From: Baylisascaris procyonis
Lineage: Eukaryota; Nematoda; Chromadorea; Rhabditida; Ascarididae
DNA length: 64,000 nt
Assembly: GCA_037389465.1 (NCBI GenBank)
Contig: JAZARR010000175.1
Location: 3,906,001-3,970,000 of the forward strand
Reading direction: 5' to 3'
The position numbers and the translations under genes are program-made. Positions 35,691 to 50,400 of the stretch are shown in pieces; the stretch's first letter is position 1; each line of letters starts with the position of its first letter. A model generated the notes under the pieces. That model was not told the DNA's origin. It was given only the letters and a program-made list of their open reading frames with translations, and made no database searches.

Positions 35691-38600
35691 GTAAGTTTGG
35701 ATGAAAACTCAGCAACTTGCATCGCTCAAAGGATCGTTTTTGAAGCTCAGATAGTTAACGATTCAAATGACTTTTTAGAAAGAAAATTCGATAGGATTTT
35801 ACGATAGAAGTCGATATTAGAAGGCGCTCTCGGGCTCTCATAACTATATTATTGCAAAAAGCAATTAAAGAAAGGTAAATTACATTGCGAATATTGTTCG
35901 ATCAGAAAGCGCAACGCTAAACGGGTCCAGTTGCATTTGCAAAGAACTCATTTTTGAATGCAAGCGGAATCATTGAACTACATCAGTGGATTCTTGGATT
36001 TGAAAGTAAAAGCAATAAACTAAAATAAAAAAACTGCATTAGTTGCCTCACAATGATCAGCAGAACATATTTAACTATTAGAATTCAGAACAGCTTTCTG
36101 ATCCAGAAAAATTGTTTCTGAAGCAATAGAGAGATTCAAATTAGTAATGCTCGCATTTCTCAGAGCCTTATCCTGGGATTCCTTGTGTTGCTTGGATATT
36201 TTTTCGGATCCTATATTCATACTTTTTAGAACGTATATTTGCGAAAAAGGTGAAATGCTGCCGAAATAAACGATAACAATAGCAAATCCCTAATGAATTA
36301 AATGGAAACCAGAAAAGGTGGAAGATTGAGCGGAAGAAAATCAACAGGAAGTAACATATTCCGGAAGCTTTTAGATAAATTGGCATGAAGAAATAGACAG
36401 CGAGATGTAACCAGGAGAATCCACGACGATTACAAATTTAAAGATAATTGCGAGCATATATTGAGGAGATTTTGTTAGATTCTTCTTCACTGAGTATGCC
36501 TTAGATAGGTGCAATCAATTTGCATATATCTGGCTCATTTGCTGACAATTAGAGAGGAGTTGGTGAATCGTCAAAATAATGCAATCATAGCGGTGAGCAT
36601 AGCATTCATAAAGCGCAAAAACATCGATCCAACAACAAAGAGATCGCTAAGAATTCATCTACTGCACAACCAGAAATCAAAAACCGCCACTGAGGATTGT
36701 TAAACAGTTACTGCAATGATGAATAAAATAGAATAAGCAAAGCCATGGATTTACTCCCCCCCCCTTCTCATATCATTTTTGTGGATCCTGCAAGCTGTTT
36801 GCAACGAAATCTGATAAAAATGCTCATTTGGAACTGCACAATAAAAAAATTGCAATGTAGGATTTATTTAAAAAAATTTCTCGCCAATTTTTCAAAACGT
36901 TTAGATGAACATAAATAGCACACAATGTCACGCATATTTATAGAAAGTATTTCTGGATAAGGGAAAAAGGCTCAACGTATAAGTTTTTGTCTAGCGAAAT
37001 TCTCGCTTCAACATAAAGGACTGTGATGAAAGGAGAGAATGAGTTGACCTCATTGAGTGAGTTGAGGCAAATGCAGTAATGTGAGAGGCATAAGTGATTG
37101 CATGGCGACTCCTAGACGGCTTGACGTGAGTGCAAGGTGAAGTCAGAAGCGACGTCAGAAGCGATTACGGTGAATTATTTATACGGGCGATGTGCCGTTA
37201 TTCGATGCAACGAATGAGGAGAGGCTCTGAGTCGCTAGAAGCCCCGTTCCGTACACTTCATTAATAAATTTGTGCGACGAGTCCCTCGCATACCAACCAA
37301 GCACGAAGCGAACACCTTCACTTTCCTATCGTTGCACATAATCGCCGCGCTTGCAACGTTGACATATTTTGCGCAAAATAGGGAACGGAGCTAAGGAGAG
37401 AATATAAAAAGATGGAAAAATATGAAATAGATCATAGTTTATTATAACAAAAATAAAAACGAGCATCAACTGATATAGTATACAACGTTAGGCAGCTGAT
37501 TCTGAAAGACGACTGTCAAGAGGAAGATTCAGTGCAGCAATTTAGAGAAGCACAACATTACGACACGATCTGATAATTCGACAAGGAATATTCTTTATGG
37601 GGTTTGAAACGTTCAATTTTAAAACTACTAAATGACCCTTTAAAGGACTAATTTAAAGGAGTAATTTAAAGGAGCACAAATAGGAAATATGTGTATTTAA
37701 ATCACTTCAAGTTTAAGAAACGACCAAAATATTTTTGCCGTGTTTAGCAAGGCTAAAGATTAGTTCGGTATATAGTAGGCACAGTTTGGAACCTTATAGT
37801 ACTTTGTTTAGGGCACAGTCTTATACCGTATATTTCATAATAGTACTTAAAAAAGATAAGATCACTTTCTTCCTATGTCCGCGAGAAAACGTTAGTAGGT
37901 GCTCTCTATGGTTATAGAAAATGCTAAAGGCGACATTATCCAAGGTGGAAACACATATATAAATTATGCCTCAAGCAATAGCACCAATCACACCGATAGT
38001 TTCGATCGCAGATGGGCTTTTTCGTCGCTGAATATTCTTTCGGAGATAACCATGTATTTACAAGTGGTGAAATTGTCGAATAAAAAATGACTACATTCTT
38101 GCAGACATCATAAAATAGCTCACCGGTTTGTACAAAATGATGCTTAATGCGGTCGTTTAGGAGCACCAATTGTGTGCAATTACGATGGAGTTGCGCCAAT
38201 CCTTAAACGGCAACACCGAACTGACAAACTGCATGATTTGCATAATAGCCTTTTTAACCGACCCCCTCCTACATAACAAATCCACTTTAATCATTTCAAT
38301 GAAATCTACTAAGAAGTTTTATTCAATAACAAAAATATTCTTCAGAATATCGAATATCCTCTAATAGGAAGACAAATTGAGGTGTTCGCTGATAACGGTG
38401 ACATTTACATATACTTATTTGCCCCTCCGCAAATGGCAGGTCAACGAAAAACAACTGATCTCATTCTTGACCAACTTTTGCCTTCTTTGCACTCATCGTA
38501 TTACATCGCAATGCCGCTTTTGCAGCAGAATAAATATACTTCTTACCACACAGACTGCCCTAATCTTTCAATTATCTAATTGACTTCTTTCTATTCAACG

Positions 38601-39737
38601 AATATAGCAGCAAAGAATATATTTTTAATATAGAAAGTTTGAGGAAAAATAAAAGTGAAGCGATAAATCAGGAAAAAATAGAGCTTGGGTTGACGCTTAA
38701 AATGACTTCTTCAAACCTATAGATGTCACTCAAAAATTTGCCGATATTTTGCGCCTAGTAGGTGGGTAATTCATTTCCCATCAACACTGACGTGAAATAA
38801 ATCGATCAACAAAAAAAAAATTTTTTTTTTCTGACAGCTGAGCATTAGAGGTTTTACATTTGTTTCTGCCACAATTTAATTAAAGGGCAACAAAACGCTA
38901 ACTGCCCATATATCCGATATCGTTGTATCTTACATAGAAATTTCAAAAAGGAATTAATTAGAATCGATCAATTTCGATGGGTACCATTGTCAATTGCTGT
39001 GTCAACAAGCGCATTTGAAAGCACAGCAATATAGGTGACAGCTAAATGTATGTAATGGAATGGAACTGAATGGAATTGATTAATCGCAAGAGTTCAAACA
39101 TTTATATTTTTTCATTTATAACATATGGGATACGAACTAAATACTATTAAATATCACTAATAAATGTTGTGCAATAAATAAGCGGCTCAACAATATTATC
39201 TTCTCAAATAAATACATTCATCTTGCTCTTTGAACTCTTTGGCTGATAATAAAATAACGCGCCATAATTTAGATTACATTTTATTGTCAATTCAATTCTG
39301 ATGAAGGCGATTAGCGAAACATAAGCCTAATAGAGAAATTTGTGAATATTTGATGCATTCTTGTTATTTGCTATGCGCTATAAGGAACATAACAAAAAAG
39401 CTTGTTACGATAGCACATTTTCTTGCTAGACTTGCTAGATCTGCTGATATATAAGAACATTCTGTGAATGGAGTTACCACCTATCATAAATAGTTACACA
39501 AATCCCAACCATCGAGTATGTTAAAGTGAATAAAATACCGTCAAAAAGGATTATACCACCTTCTAAATACCTCCCAGTCATTTTCGGTGTCTTGATTCAA
39601 TCACGGTGAATATGTAATAACCTTTGCTGAGTGCATAATCATATAATCATAGCGGTTAGTCATATGCATGTTAAATCGTAAGAAAATTCTAATCAGCATG
39701 TAATTATATTGCGGCTAATGCTCCAACCCGCATCTAT

Positions 39738-39890
39738 GTTACCATATGCTGTGGCCGCAGCAAGAGACTATATTATCGTACGCTATCTGACTATACGAAA
39801 CGATTGTGTTACCGTAAGCAATGGCCATCCGAACCACCACATTACCGAAAGCTATAGCCATAAGAATCATCGTGTAATATGACTGCGTGT
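39738..39890. repeat. Degenerate 33-35 bp tandem repeat
   Basis: Successive copies begin GTTACCATATGCTGTGGCC (39738), ATTATCGTACGCTATCTGAC (about 39773), GTTACCGTAAGCAATGGCC (39808) and ATTACCGAAAGCTATAGCC (39841). The spacing is 35, 35 and 33 bp. Divergence is high, so the array is old. Similar GTATGC-containing motifs recur near 49780-49860. Confidence 0.5.
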
Positions 39891-42800
39891 AGTATGGTCA
39901 TAACAAACATTCTCGAGCAGATTTTCTTTACCTATACTTTTATCCAAAAAATTTTCTTTCTATCTATAGAACAACAGCATAAACCTACTCTACCAGAATT
40001 GAAAAAATGAACTGAGGCAAAGGTATATGGTGATAGCGTAGTAATTAGTTGTTTTTTTTGACAAGCTTCCCATTTTCAAGCATAGTGGCCTATGCCACGG
40101 GTGAAATGTTTTGTTCAATTTCGATTTAAGGCTTATTTGCTAACGTAAATTTACTCTCATAGTCTATAGCTTACTGAGCATTGATGAGGTAACTGTACAA
40201 AAGGTTGGATTAGAAAAGGTTGATTGGAAAAGAAAAGAGCGTATAAAAAAATTCAAACAAAAATATCAGAACAGTGCATAACTACAACAGCGATAAAATC
40301 AACAAAAAAAAAACCGATATAGCATTTAGTTAGAAATTTTGTCAGTCACTAAACTGTTTGACTTAGCTGTTTTCTTTCAACGCGTCTGAAATAATCTGAA
40401 AAGCACTAAAATATTGCTAGTAACAGCTGTTTCACAAGTTTTCTATCCACTGCATTAACCTATCCGTTGGTTCACTTCCTTCCGAAATGAAATTAAAATT
40501 TTATAGCTTTTGCTTTTCTCGTTTATAAATTTTATAAGATTTTTAAAATTGATTCATAAAATCGAATATTTCTTTAGCAAAATTGTGAAAAGTATAAATC
40601 CTACTGAAAAAGAGAATCGCCAATAAAGTATCGTGCAATTGAGCAAACGTCAAAGCACAACGATCAGGTACGCTATTGCCAACAATCTCACTTACGACCC
40701 AACATCGCCGCTCCTAGAAGTCATTACGCATTCAATGAATAATTGCCACTAGCTTAATAGCTTAAAATAGGATAGAACATGCTCAATCTCAACACGATCT
40801 TAACATATGTCGTCATGAAATGGTAAAAAGAAACGGTCAATTGCTGGCGTCGAATCGGTATTCTAAGTGTGCCAATGTAAGATGCGCGCAGATTGGTGAC
40901 ATCGTCAATGGTGTTTGTAATTATGCGGATATTGCTTCTACTATACAAACTGGCATTAATATTAAAATGATGAAATATACTAAAAGTTTGTCCGCCAAGT
41001 GGAATAATTCCTTAGTTATCATATGAGTGAAGATTACTCCAACAGCTAAATGTAGAGACGCTACTTTCTTCAGTTCGAGAAAATCGTAGAAATATCAGAA
41101 TCGCACCAAAACATTTCCTTCAAAAATTACTTCTTTTTATAAGAATTCTATACCTATTTCACTGAGAACACATCGACCTTGAAAGACAATCACTGCACTC
41201 TATGTCGCATGAATACGTCCTAGAAAATGTTCCCATATATGAAGCAGCAAACAGTCTATGCAATATTTTATGGAATTCTTACATGCAAAATTTTGTTGTA
41301 CATCTATTTAAATATGAACGGCAGAAAGAATTCTTGATCGGGAATTGATATTCACAGTTTGTTGAGAAGAATTTTTGAATTTCGCATCTTCCCCTTGTGT
41401 ATTAAAGCAACAAACCAATGCGACTCATAGAATTTTAGAAAAAAACACATATCATGCCAAACTTTTCTAGAATGCTCCATCAATTTCTGATTACTTTTAC
41501 CCCATAAAATTTGCATAAACTGAGGTGGACGTTTAATATAGGTGAGAGCGCTTTATGATCGAGCTTCGTTATAGATTTCAAATGAATTAAGCATTGCTAT
41601 CAAGATCGCAATTAAAACATTCTCATTCTAATATTTCGATATCAGAGAAATGCAATAAATAATGAAATGATTCGTCGTAGTGCTATAATCGGCTTTCTAG
41701 GAAGGCTCTTATTAACGATACGACGATAGCTCTTCACTTTCAATTTGCATCGACTTCACACATAAGAGCGTCGTCACTCAATAATGCCTAAATGCATTAA
41801 GAATACTTGTTCATCGAATGCAGCTTTCTCATCGAATACATTTTACTAGGTAGTAATACTGCTTGTACTTACATTGCCATGATCAATTTCAATTTTTTAA
41901 ATTACTCTATCCTTTTTTTTAAATTTCGACCCAGTTGTTTTTTTTCACAGAAATCCATCCTGATGAATATCCTATTCGTTGATGAATAAATTTTCACTTA
42001 TTAAACCTAATTGCTTGAATAATTTTTGCTTCCGGTATCAAATATTTGCAAAAAAAAACCTACAAAATTCATAAAAATTTTTTAACGATTGGGAAGTACG
42101 ACGATATGCGGAATATTCAACGCCACAAATGCTTACAGATGGATAGAACAAACAATTCTGTTGACAACCTAAAAAATACAAGTGAACAACGCACTATATA
42201 AATTTCATATTGAAATAATTGTATCAGTCGCAAAAAATGGTCAATGCACTGCACTATACTGCATCTTTACCAAAAGCATGCCATACTATATTGTGTTGTA
42301 TGCGGTCTTTTCAACCTGGAACAACGCTGTACTATACCAGGTAGTTTACAGTACGGTAAACTATGCTAAACACTATACTTGAAACAGCGAAGATGCTGAC
42401 CTCCAGTATTGTAATATCCTAAACGATGTTTTGTTGCTGCAGTTGGGTGTCGTATTTATCGATTCCTTCCTATTGCACTCTCTCCCATGCTACAACACTA
42501 CTGCTTCGTATGTAGAGAATTATACGTAGTACTAGAATGCGAAACAGAAGGTCAATCCTTGACACTGTTTCCTCCTCACTCGTCAACGATCTCAACAATA
42601 TAGCAAAATAATTCCACGAAATGTATAGACTATTATAACTTCGCAAGCGAATTTCAATTAAGAGACTCCGAGAAGAGGCTCTCTGAGCTCCCGTCCATCA
42701 ACTCCAGTCCTCTTCGACACGAAAATGAACGATTAATTCGCATACATTTATTTCAATTTAAGGCAGCTCACCTTAAAAATCCCTAAAGAAGCGGAAAAGC

Positions 42801-42925
42801 ATGACAATAGAGCTGATATTATGTGTTTCTGCACACCACTTAACCGATCAAACAATTTCACATTTTGCCAACAATGAACAGTATGTAAAATAACGTCTTA
42901 ATGTTCTATCTTATTCGACTACTTT

Positions 42926-43270
42926 CTAAAAATTTTCCACTAAAGAATCGTTTTTTTTTTTTCTCACAAAGCGATCAATATAGGGAAAGAATATCGTAAA
43001 ATGTAAATTTTTTTCCATCCTACTAATTTCTTTCAGTATTGGTGGATGATAGACGGTGTTATCCCACTGTGTGCATGAGTTTCGTAAATCTAACGTTTTT
43101 GCAATTGTGGTTGGTTGGCAGACGAACGGGCAGATACGCCTACATACGCGCAGATATTTTATAAAAGAGCTTGGAAAGGTGCACCTTTCCTGAAACAGTG
43201 CAAAGAGTTTTATTAACTTTAATAAAAACTCAAAGCGAACAAAATTTGATGGAACTAGAGACAGAAGCAA
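42926..43270 (-). other. Open frame without support, about 114 codons
   Basis: A minus-strand frame includes FIKYLRVCRRICPFVCQPTT and ends in a lysine-rich tail. It begins with a non-ATG codon, has no recognisable domain, and is about as long as chance allows in this composition. It is recorded so that it is not lost, not as a gene call. Confidence 0.12.
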
Positions 43271-43944
43271 TGGTTGTTTCGCTTAAGTGAAGCGTTGAAT
43301 GTGCTCTGCATGAGCGCCTATCAAGGATGTTGTGTTTTAATCCAGTGTTCAACTGCTTAGGCGTATATATTGCTGTATGCCCTATTGGAGTTCATAGAAC
43401 ACAGTCTACTTCTCTATTTCCTTTACAGTTTACAAATATACATCTTTCTTCTGGCGCAATCCACTAATTACAGTAAAAGAGATTTTAAACACAATCAAAC
43501 ATCATCTCTGGTAGTCTCCACTATTTCCGCATCTATCATGTTACTTCTAGAATCACCCGACTGAACTGGTGCTAAGTTTTAAGCCTGATTAAACATTTCT
43601 TAAATATATATTCTCTTCAAGAGAATATCCAAAAAAACTATCATTTAGAGTTGCAGTAACGCACCAAACAGCACCGCACACGAAGCGATGGAGCTGACAT
43701 GTGAATGCAAGTGAGTGGCAAATAAGAATGTGACGAATGGCTTACTTTCACACCACTGGGCATGAAATTCAATCATAGAGGACAAACCGGCCGAAGCGCT
43801 AACAATTTTGTCCCATCATAGAATGATGGTCGCATAAATTCTGTAAGAATATTAGCCAGATGCACTCATCGCTTCGCTTAGTACAACACGGTTCAAAGCA
43901 ATCGCATTATCATCGGGAAGCAATTCGCCCAAAGAATCGATAGC

Positions 43945-44470
43945 TGGAGTGAACAGCGCTAGGACCGAGAACTATGGCGGACCGTTGTGGGACAAGTAGA
44001 GTGCATCGTTCTAGAACAAGGTCTATAGTGGACCGTTCTAAGACCAAGAAATATAATAGGCCATTAGGATCAAAAAATGGAGTGAACCATTCTAGGACAA
44101 AAGGTACAGTGAACCATCCCAGGACCAAGAATTAGAGTGGACCACTCTGTGAAAAGAACTAGAGTAGCACGTTCTAGAAGAGTGACTTGGAGAATTACAG
44201 CGGACTGTTCTGGGGCAACTGGGCCGTTCTAAGAGCAAGAAAACAGAACGTGCAATTATACGACCGAGAATCAGAGCTGATTATCCCAGGACCAAGAACT
44301 AGACTGGACCATTCTAGAACTCAAAAGTAGAACACATAGCTGTAAGATCTAGGAGACCAAGAGGTGAGTGAGTGAACTGTGCTAGAACTGAGATCGTTTT
44401 AAGATAGAGAACTACAATGGACCATTCCAGAATTACGAGCTAAAGTAAACAGTTCTGAGATCGAGAGCAA
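43945..44470. repeat. Degenerate tandem repeat, unit about 27 bp
   Basis: The motif GTGGACCATTCTAGGACCAAGA recurs in varied form near 43978, 44032, 44083, 44109, 44137, 44200, 44304 and 44419. Spacings are roughly one or more units of 26-28 bp. The repeat keeps a minus-strand frame open (43910-44128) that translates to short hydrophobic repeats; I regard that frame as a by-product. Confidence 0.75.
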
Positions 44471-47400
44471 GAAAGCTGCTTTGCAACAAACACGGCCTTC
44501 AAATTTGAAAGTTATAGTCATTCAACATTCACAGGGAACAAATGTTTCCTCGTTTAATCTGCTAACAGTACTCTCTACATCTTCTTTACAGTATCACGGC
44601 TTACGGTTGTATATCATTTTGTCGTTGTAATAAATGACTATAAAATAATCTATTGATAGCATCTCTTTTTCACAAGAAAAAATATTGAAGAAAGCAGGGT
44701 AGTTAAAAGACTAACTTCATAAAACCTTCAATAAGAATGGCCAAACGTCGCAAATAACTAAACAACCATTTTGAAATATGCTGAGAGACGCCAAACAAAT
44801 GAAAAATGAGAGCAGAACTTAAACTAAACTTGAATTTCCAACATTTATTACTTCATTCATTCAAACCTTTCCGAGAATCTAATTATCGCATTCATTTCAC
44901 TTATAGAGATTTAGCTTATTTGCCTTAATATTATTTAAGAGTGATCTAATGCAATAACAATTCTTAATTTTACCATTGATATTATCATACGTGAGCCTAC
45001 CAATAATAAATCAGCTATTGGTTACTGTAATGTAGTAGATTCCAAAAAATTTGCTATAAATGCGCAGGATTTAATTATTATTCATGTTCGAATTAGCATT
45101 TATTTGTTTAACTACTCCACTTATACTGCTGAATCTTTTGCATATTGTAAGATTGTTTAATAGTACATATTCGTAATTTCAATTAGTTTTCCTATGTTGT
45201 CGAATAACGCTTAACAGTAGATGACGTCATTCCGGTTTTGTTAAAGAGTTTCTATAAAAAAAAGGAGGCAAAAAAAGAAAGAGAAGCATGAGCAGTGAAA
45301 GGAAGTGACAGGCGCCTTATTTGACTGCACAGCAGGTGTCCGTTGGGCAATATGCGAAAATGCATCGGAAATACGCTGCATGGGACGTAGCACTTACTGC
45401 ATAAAAGTGACTTCTTAACGTTGAACAAATAATAAAAGGGGCACAATTGAAGTGAACATTTTGCGACGCTAATTACGGCGTTAGCTATTCACAGTTAAGT
45501 AAAGAAATCGCCAAAGGATAAAATGTTAAGTAAAGAGATTCGCATAAAAACAACTAAGAAATTTGCCATTTATTCACTCTAATGTATCGGAAAATGCTTC
45601 AAAATACTGAAAAATTTTAGGGTTTACTGGACATTTTAGAGCATATTAAGTCAGCGCTGACTAAATAAACCAATCATTCAAATATATCGGATGATAGAAT
45701 AATATCGCCAAACCTATTTCGTATATGATATATGGCTGCGATGCTTATAGCTAATTACTTCTTCGTTCCTAACGAGATGTTTTAATTCCCGTTCCATCTC
45801 TTCGAAAGAAAAAAAATTTTTTCACCGTTTTTATTGTCCAATTATAACTATGCGCATATAATAGTAACTGACTCAATAGTAACTCAGTAATAAAAATACA
45901 GAAATGCATATGTTAAAGTAAGGAAAATCGTAGAGTCAACGAACAGAAAAACATTACAAATTCATAGAAAATATAATCTTTTTTTTTTAAACAAGCCAAC
46001 TAAGATTTTCACTTTCCTCAATTCTCGATGAAGTAAGCGGATGAAGGAGGTGGATCATCCACTCAAGGATTATTTCGAGGAGTGTTCTCATGCTTTTCTT
46101 TCAGATCAAAAACATGGTCATCTTTTCGATTGCGCCTTATATTCAGAATGAACCACTACTCAAAGAAATAGGATAATTCATACTTAAATTACCGACGTTC
46201 CTATTTTATTGATGTTCGCACAATGCACTCTATCGCTCAAATACTATCTAATTAAAAAAAGAATATTGCTGAGAGATACATTTGCATATGAGATTTTGTT
46301 AATGTGAATATTACGTATTTGTAACATTTACGAAATAGTTCTAGCTAGTAGTCTTGCCAAATACAAACTGTTCCAAATATAGGTTGGGATCACAAGATTC
46401 CTTAACGTAGAACAAAACGATCGTTGCATTGCTAACAGAAAATGCTAGTTGTATGAGGTGCTCTACGAAAAATGCCGGCTGATGACGCGTTGCAGAACGC
46501 TATTCGGCGCATGATGTCGTTTCAAATTTGTGCCGATGGCAGGTAAATAAATCTATCTTCCGGCTATATGCTCTTATGGTGCTCTTAACATCGACATGTG
46601 TCCAACGATGGCTGCTTTCAACAGAGCAAATAAGTGACTTAGTAGTGAAAAATTGTTCCATCGTTGAGGATGGAGAGCTAACCGGAGGTGGAAATGTTGT
46701 CATATTTCAGCGAGAATTGTGTTAATCAGAATAATGCGGTGAATGGGGACGTGTAACCTTAATGCCGATGCTAGAGAGCCCCCATTCATCAACCGACAGC
46801 TTATTCCTCATCAACCACTTTCACTATCACAGAGTACTTCCCCCTCGTCGAAAGGGATTTTCGCTAATCGCTAACGCTACAAAGTGCGAATGTTTTTTTA
46901 AGTAGACGCATTTTGAAATTTTCTTCTATCTTCTTATAAGCCAGCATCTCTATATATGCAAGTACGCATATTATTCCATTCAAGACAACGGGAAAAATTT
47001 ATAATAGGAATAAAAATACAACATGGAAGACAAAAATTGTAGAGTAGATTTTTAAACTATCTACTTGTGGAATTTCTCAACTTATAAATATTATTTGCTC
47101 TCGCATAACTAAAGCTAATCAAGTGCTAAATTAGTTTGTAGCATTCTCGACTGCCGAAGAAGGCCGTAAAACATATCTCATTTCGGGCGGCCTAACGTTT
47201 TTTTTATATTTATCAATAGGCTTTTGATAAAATACCATTTTTAAATCGTGTTCTAACAATGTCATATGTTTATTTATGCATAGACATATGTTTATCGGTC
47301 TATTTGGTAGTTTCAACTCAAAAACCTCTATAGACAGCGAGAGGGTTTTTTTCTTTTAGAAAAAATATACAAAACAAGGCGATACGTTTCACCTTTCACC

Positions 47401-50400
47401 TTTCCCGTGCTACCTTTCATTGTGATCCACCGAACCAGTGAGAACCTACTATCATCTAAAGGTGCAAGTATTATTTCCTATAAGCGATACGAATTTTGTG
47501 AAGGGACTCTTTTCGTCGACAATTTTATAAAAACGATCGGATCGCTCGAAATATGAAAGCATTTCTGCGTTTATTTTATCATTTGCTAGTGATTTATGAA
47601 AATAATTGCTCAGTCGAACAAGATGCAAGAGCATGTAAACTACCTCAATTCTCTGTTACGCTTTTCCTCATATTTATCTCCAAAATTTTCAAAAAATTTC
47701 CCTCTGCCTTTTAATCTTTTCCTAACTCCTAATTTATTTTTCCTTTCATTTTTCCTACCTATTTCTCCTATCTTTTAATCACTAATTCAAAAATAATGTG
47801 CACGGTGATCAACAGAATACAATAATTTAGCCTACTCTAATGTTAAATTATGACTTCAAAATCAGCAATGAAGAATATCAACGTTACGTGTAAAATAGTC
47901 CCTTCCTTAGAAAATTCTAAACTAAAGCTGCACATATGCGTTTGCTTGTTACTGATATTATGACACAGAAAACTCAATCAGACAAAGAAAAAATAAGATA
48001 TGTGAATTTTTTTGGTGATGAAACAGAGAAAAACGAGGAGCCATGTACCTCGAGGGAACGGTCTCATTAAATCCCTTTTGAATGCGGAAGTATAAGGAGT
48101 GAAATTTCAACAACACGCTCTATATTGGAGGCGCATGACGTCACCTTACATTATCCTATTGGATACCACTATGTGCAACCATTTGCAAATTGACCAAATT
48201 AGAAAATCTATCATTAGATTAATTTTTTTTCACTTTATTTAACAGTCAATACTAAAGATATTTCACCCTTCATTGTAAAAAAAGAAAAGAAAAATTACTT
48301 AATAAATGATAATTCAAAATTTTCTTACATTTTTTTCCATTATAAAAGCAATAATTGAGGTATACATCCTAGAAACAAAACATTTTCTAAGCATATGCCA
48401 GATTACTTCATTGTTTTATAAAACATCAAAAAATGTGGCCCATCCCAACCACCGCGACTCTCATTCGTATATAAATAATGATGATGGTATATCGATGTTG
48501 ATAGCGTAGTGTATCTTTACTCAAATACGGTAGAGCGGCGAAGTGTACCTAACGAGCTGGAACAATATGCTCTTATTTGAGTTCGTTCACTAGACTAGCC
48601 AAGTCCATGGAGCTGTCAATAAATAATTGTATATATCTGACAGTCGGTGTAAAATGAAACTCAGTCGACTACAGAAGGTGTTTAAATTTTAGCAACTTAT
48701 AGACGACTACAATTTTCTCGAGGTTTATAAATATAATTGAATGTTGGCGGAAAAGATCAACATCAACAACCTATGCACTCACTAAATTTTGCAGTTCAAT
48801 TTTCACTGATTTCTGAATTGAAGCTATTTAGCGGGTACACACACAGAACTTACATGCAACACGTACAGAAACATGAACAGACATACAGGCAAGCATGCAC
48901 AGACATACACAGATGTGTTAAAAGACGTATATATGCAAAAAATGCGTATCGCTCTCCAATTGCTAGCAAGTTTGCAGAAGTGAGTAAAAGATAGTCTGTC
49001 TGAACAATAGTGTCACTCCTTATGAATGCTACCTACGTATGAACTCATTAATCCTAAATTACTCTCGATCATCAAGCTCAACGATTCGAAATTCTTTCAC
49101 ATTTTCTTTTATAACGTAGCAGAAAAAAAAAATTTTTTTTTAAAGGAACCAACTCAAAAAAGAGCCCAAAACGCAGTCACCATTCGAAGCCCCAATTTCA
49201 AAAATTTTCAAAATCCGTGATCCCGAACCTAAAATATCGCATTTAAAATAAAACTTAAAATAAAACTTTTCGAAACAATTTTTATGAGAGTTAAAAAAAC
49301 TTTTAAAACTTTTTTTAAAACTTAAAAGATAAAAACCTTATATCCGATATAAATATACAAAATGCCGAGCGAAAAGCTTTCAACGAAACACATCATAAAA
49401 AATAGTGATGAGTTCATTATTGAAGATATTATAAAATTCTTCTCAACAAAAGCATTTGCTATTTGCTTTCCAATAATCCACATTCACTAAATGAGGAATG
49501 AGCAAATCCAAGAAAAAATTCAATTTAGTTTTTTTTTAAAGGATTCAATATTGAAAATGATCCTATTAGTCCTAAATCATTGGCAAAAAAGCGCCCCAAA
49601 AGGATTAATTCTACAATACAATAGTAAATTAAGGAGAAGAGTGCAATCTAATCATAATAGCTGAGCATAAATATAAAGATTTCGTCATAAGCTATAACAC
49701 ACGAATGTGTTATAAATTTCGACATCCGTTTAACGATACGGCATAAGTTTTAGCCTATCATAGAGAGCAATTGAACCGTATCGTATGCGGTGACTGTATT
49801 AACTAATGGCAGCATGCATATCGTATGCGATGAGTATCCATGATACCGTAGTATATGCTGAAATCACTCCCAAGGGGAAATGGTTTTTTTTTAATTGGAG
49901 CAATTCAGTGACAGAATTCCAAATTGCTTGTTCACATTTTATAGCTTAATGTTATCTGCCTTAAAAAAATACATATTTCCTATTTTCCTATCTTTGTTAG
50001 TCCAAGGTTGTCAAAATCTTACAAATGTAATATCATGACATATACCATATTTCCTAGCTTATAAGCCTTCTTTTTTTGTCGGTGGGTTTTCGCTTTGAAG
50101 ATATTATATATCAATTTTGAGGAATTACGAGATCTATAAGGCTGTACTTATAAACTATGCAATATGGTATATTGGCTATGCTTTTCATCATCATGGAATG
50201 AGATTGGTGCCTTGAGTCGATCACCTCGGCGGTCTCAGAGAAAATTTTTTACATTGAAAATAAAATATTCCTTTCAAAGAACAACACTTCAAAAGTTCTC
50301 TTTAATGCATAAACTGCATTATTAAGTTGATTAACACCGTTGGAATAATTTTTATCACAGATGACTTCTAATTATCAAAAAAGAATAAAAACAATACAAA

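Larger units (their letters stand above)
35700..43940. other. AT-rich intergenic DNA with minor repeats
   Basis: No supported gene. Points of note: a minus-strand TATAAATA at about 37174-37181 within a GC-richer patch (37080-37380); a 12-bp direct repeat (GTCAGAAGCGAC-like) near 37141-37165; degenerate 33-35 bp repeats at 39738-39890; and a small inverted repeat (TAGTTTAC / GTAAACTA) near 42342-42363. Confidence 0.5.

Noticed and set aside
48837..48920. Apparent repetitive ACATAC/ACAGAC peptide-coding frame
   Set aside because: Decayed simple sequence; not a gene.
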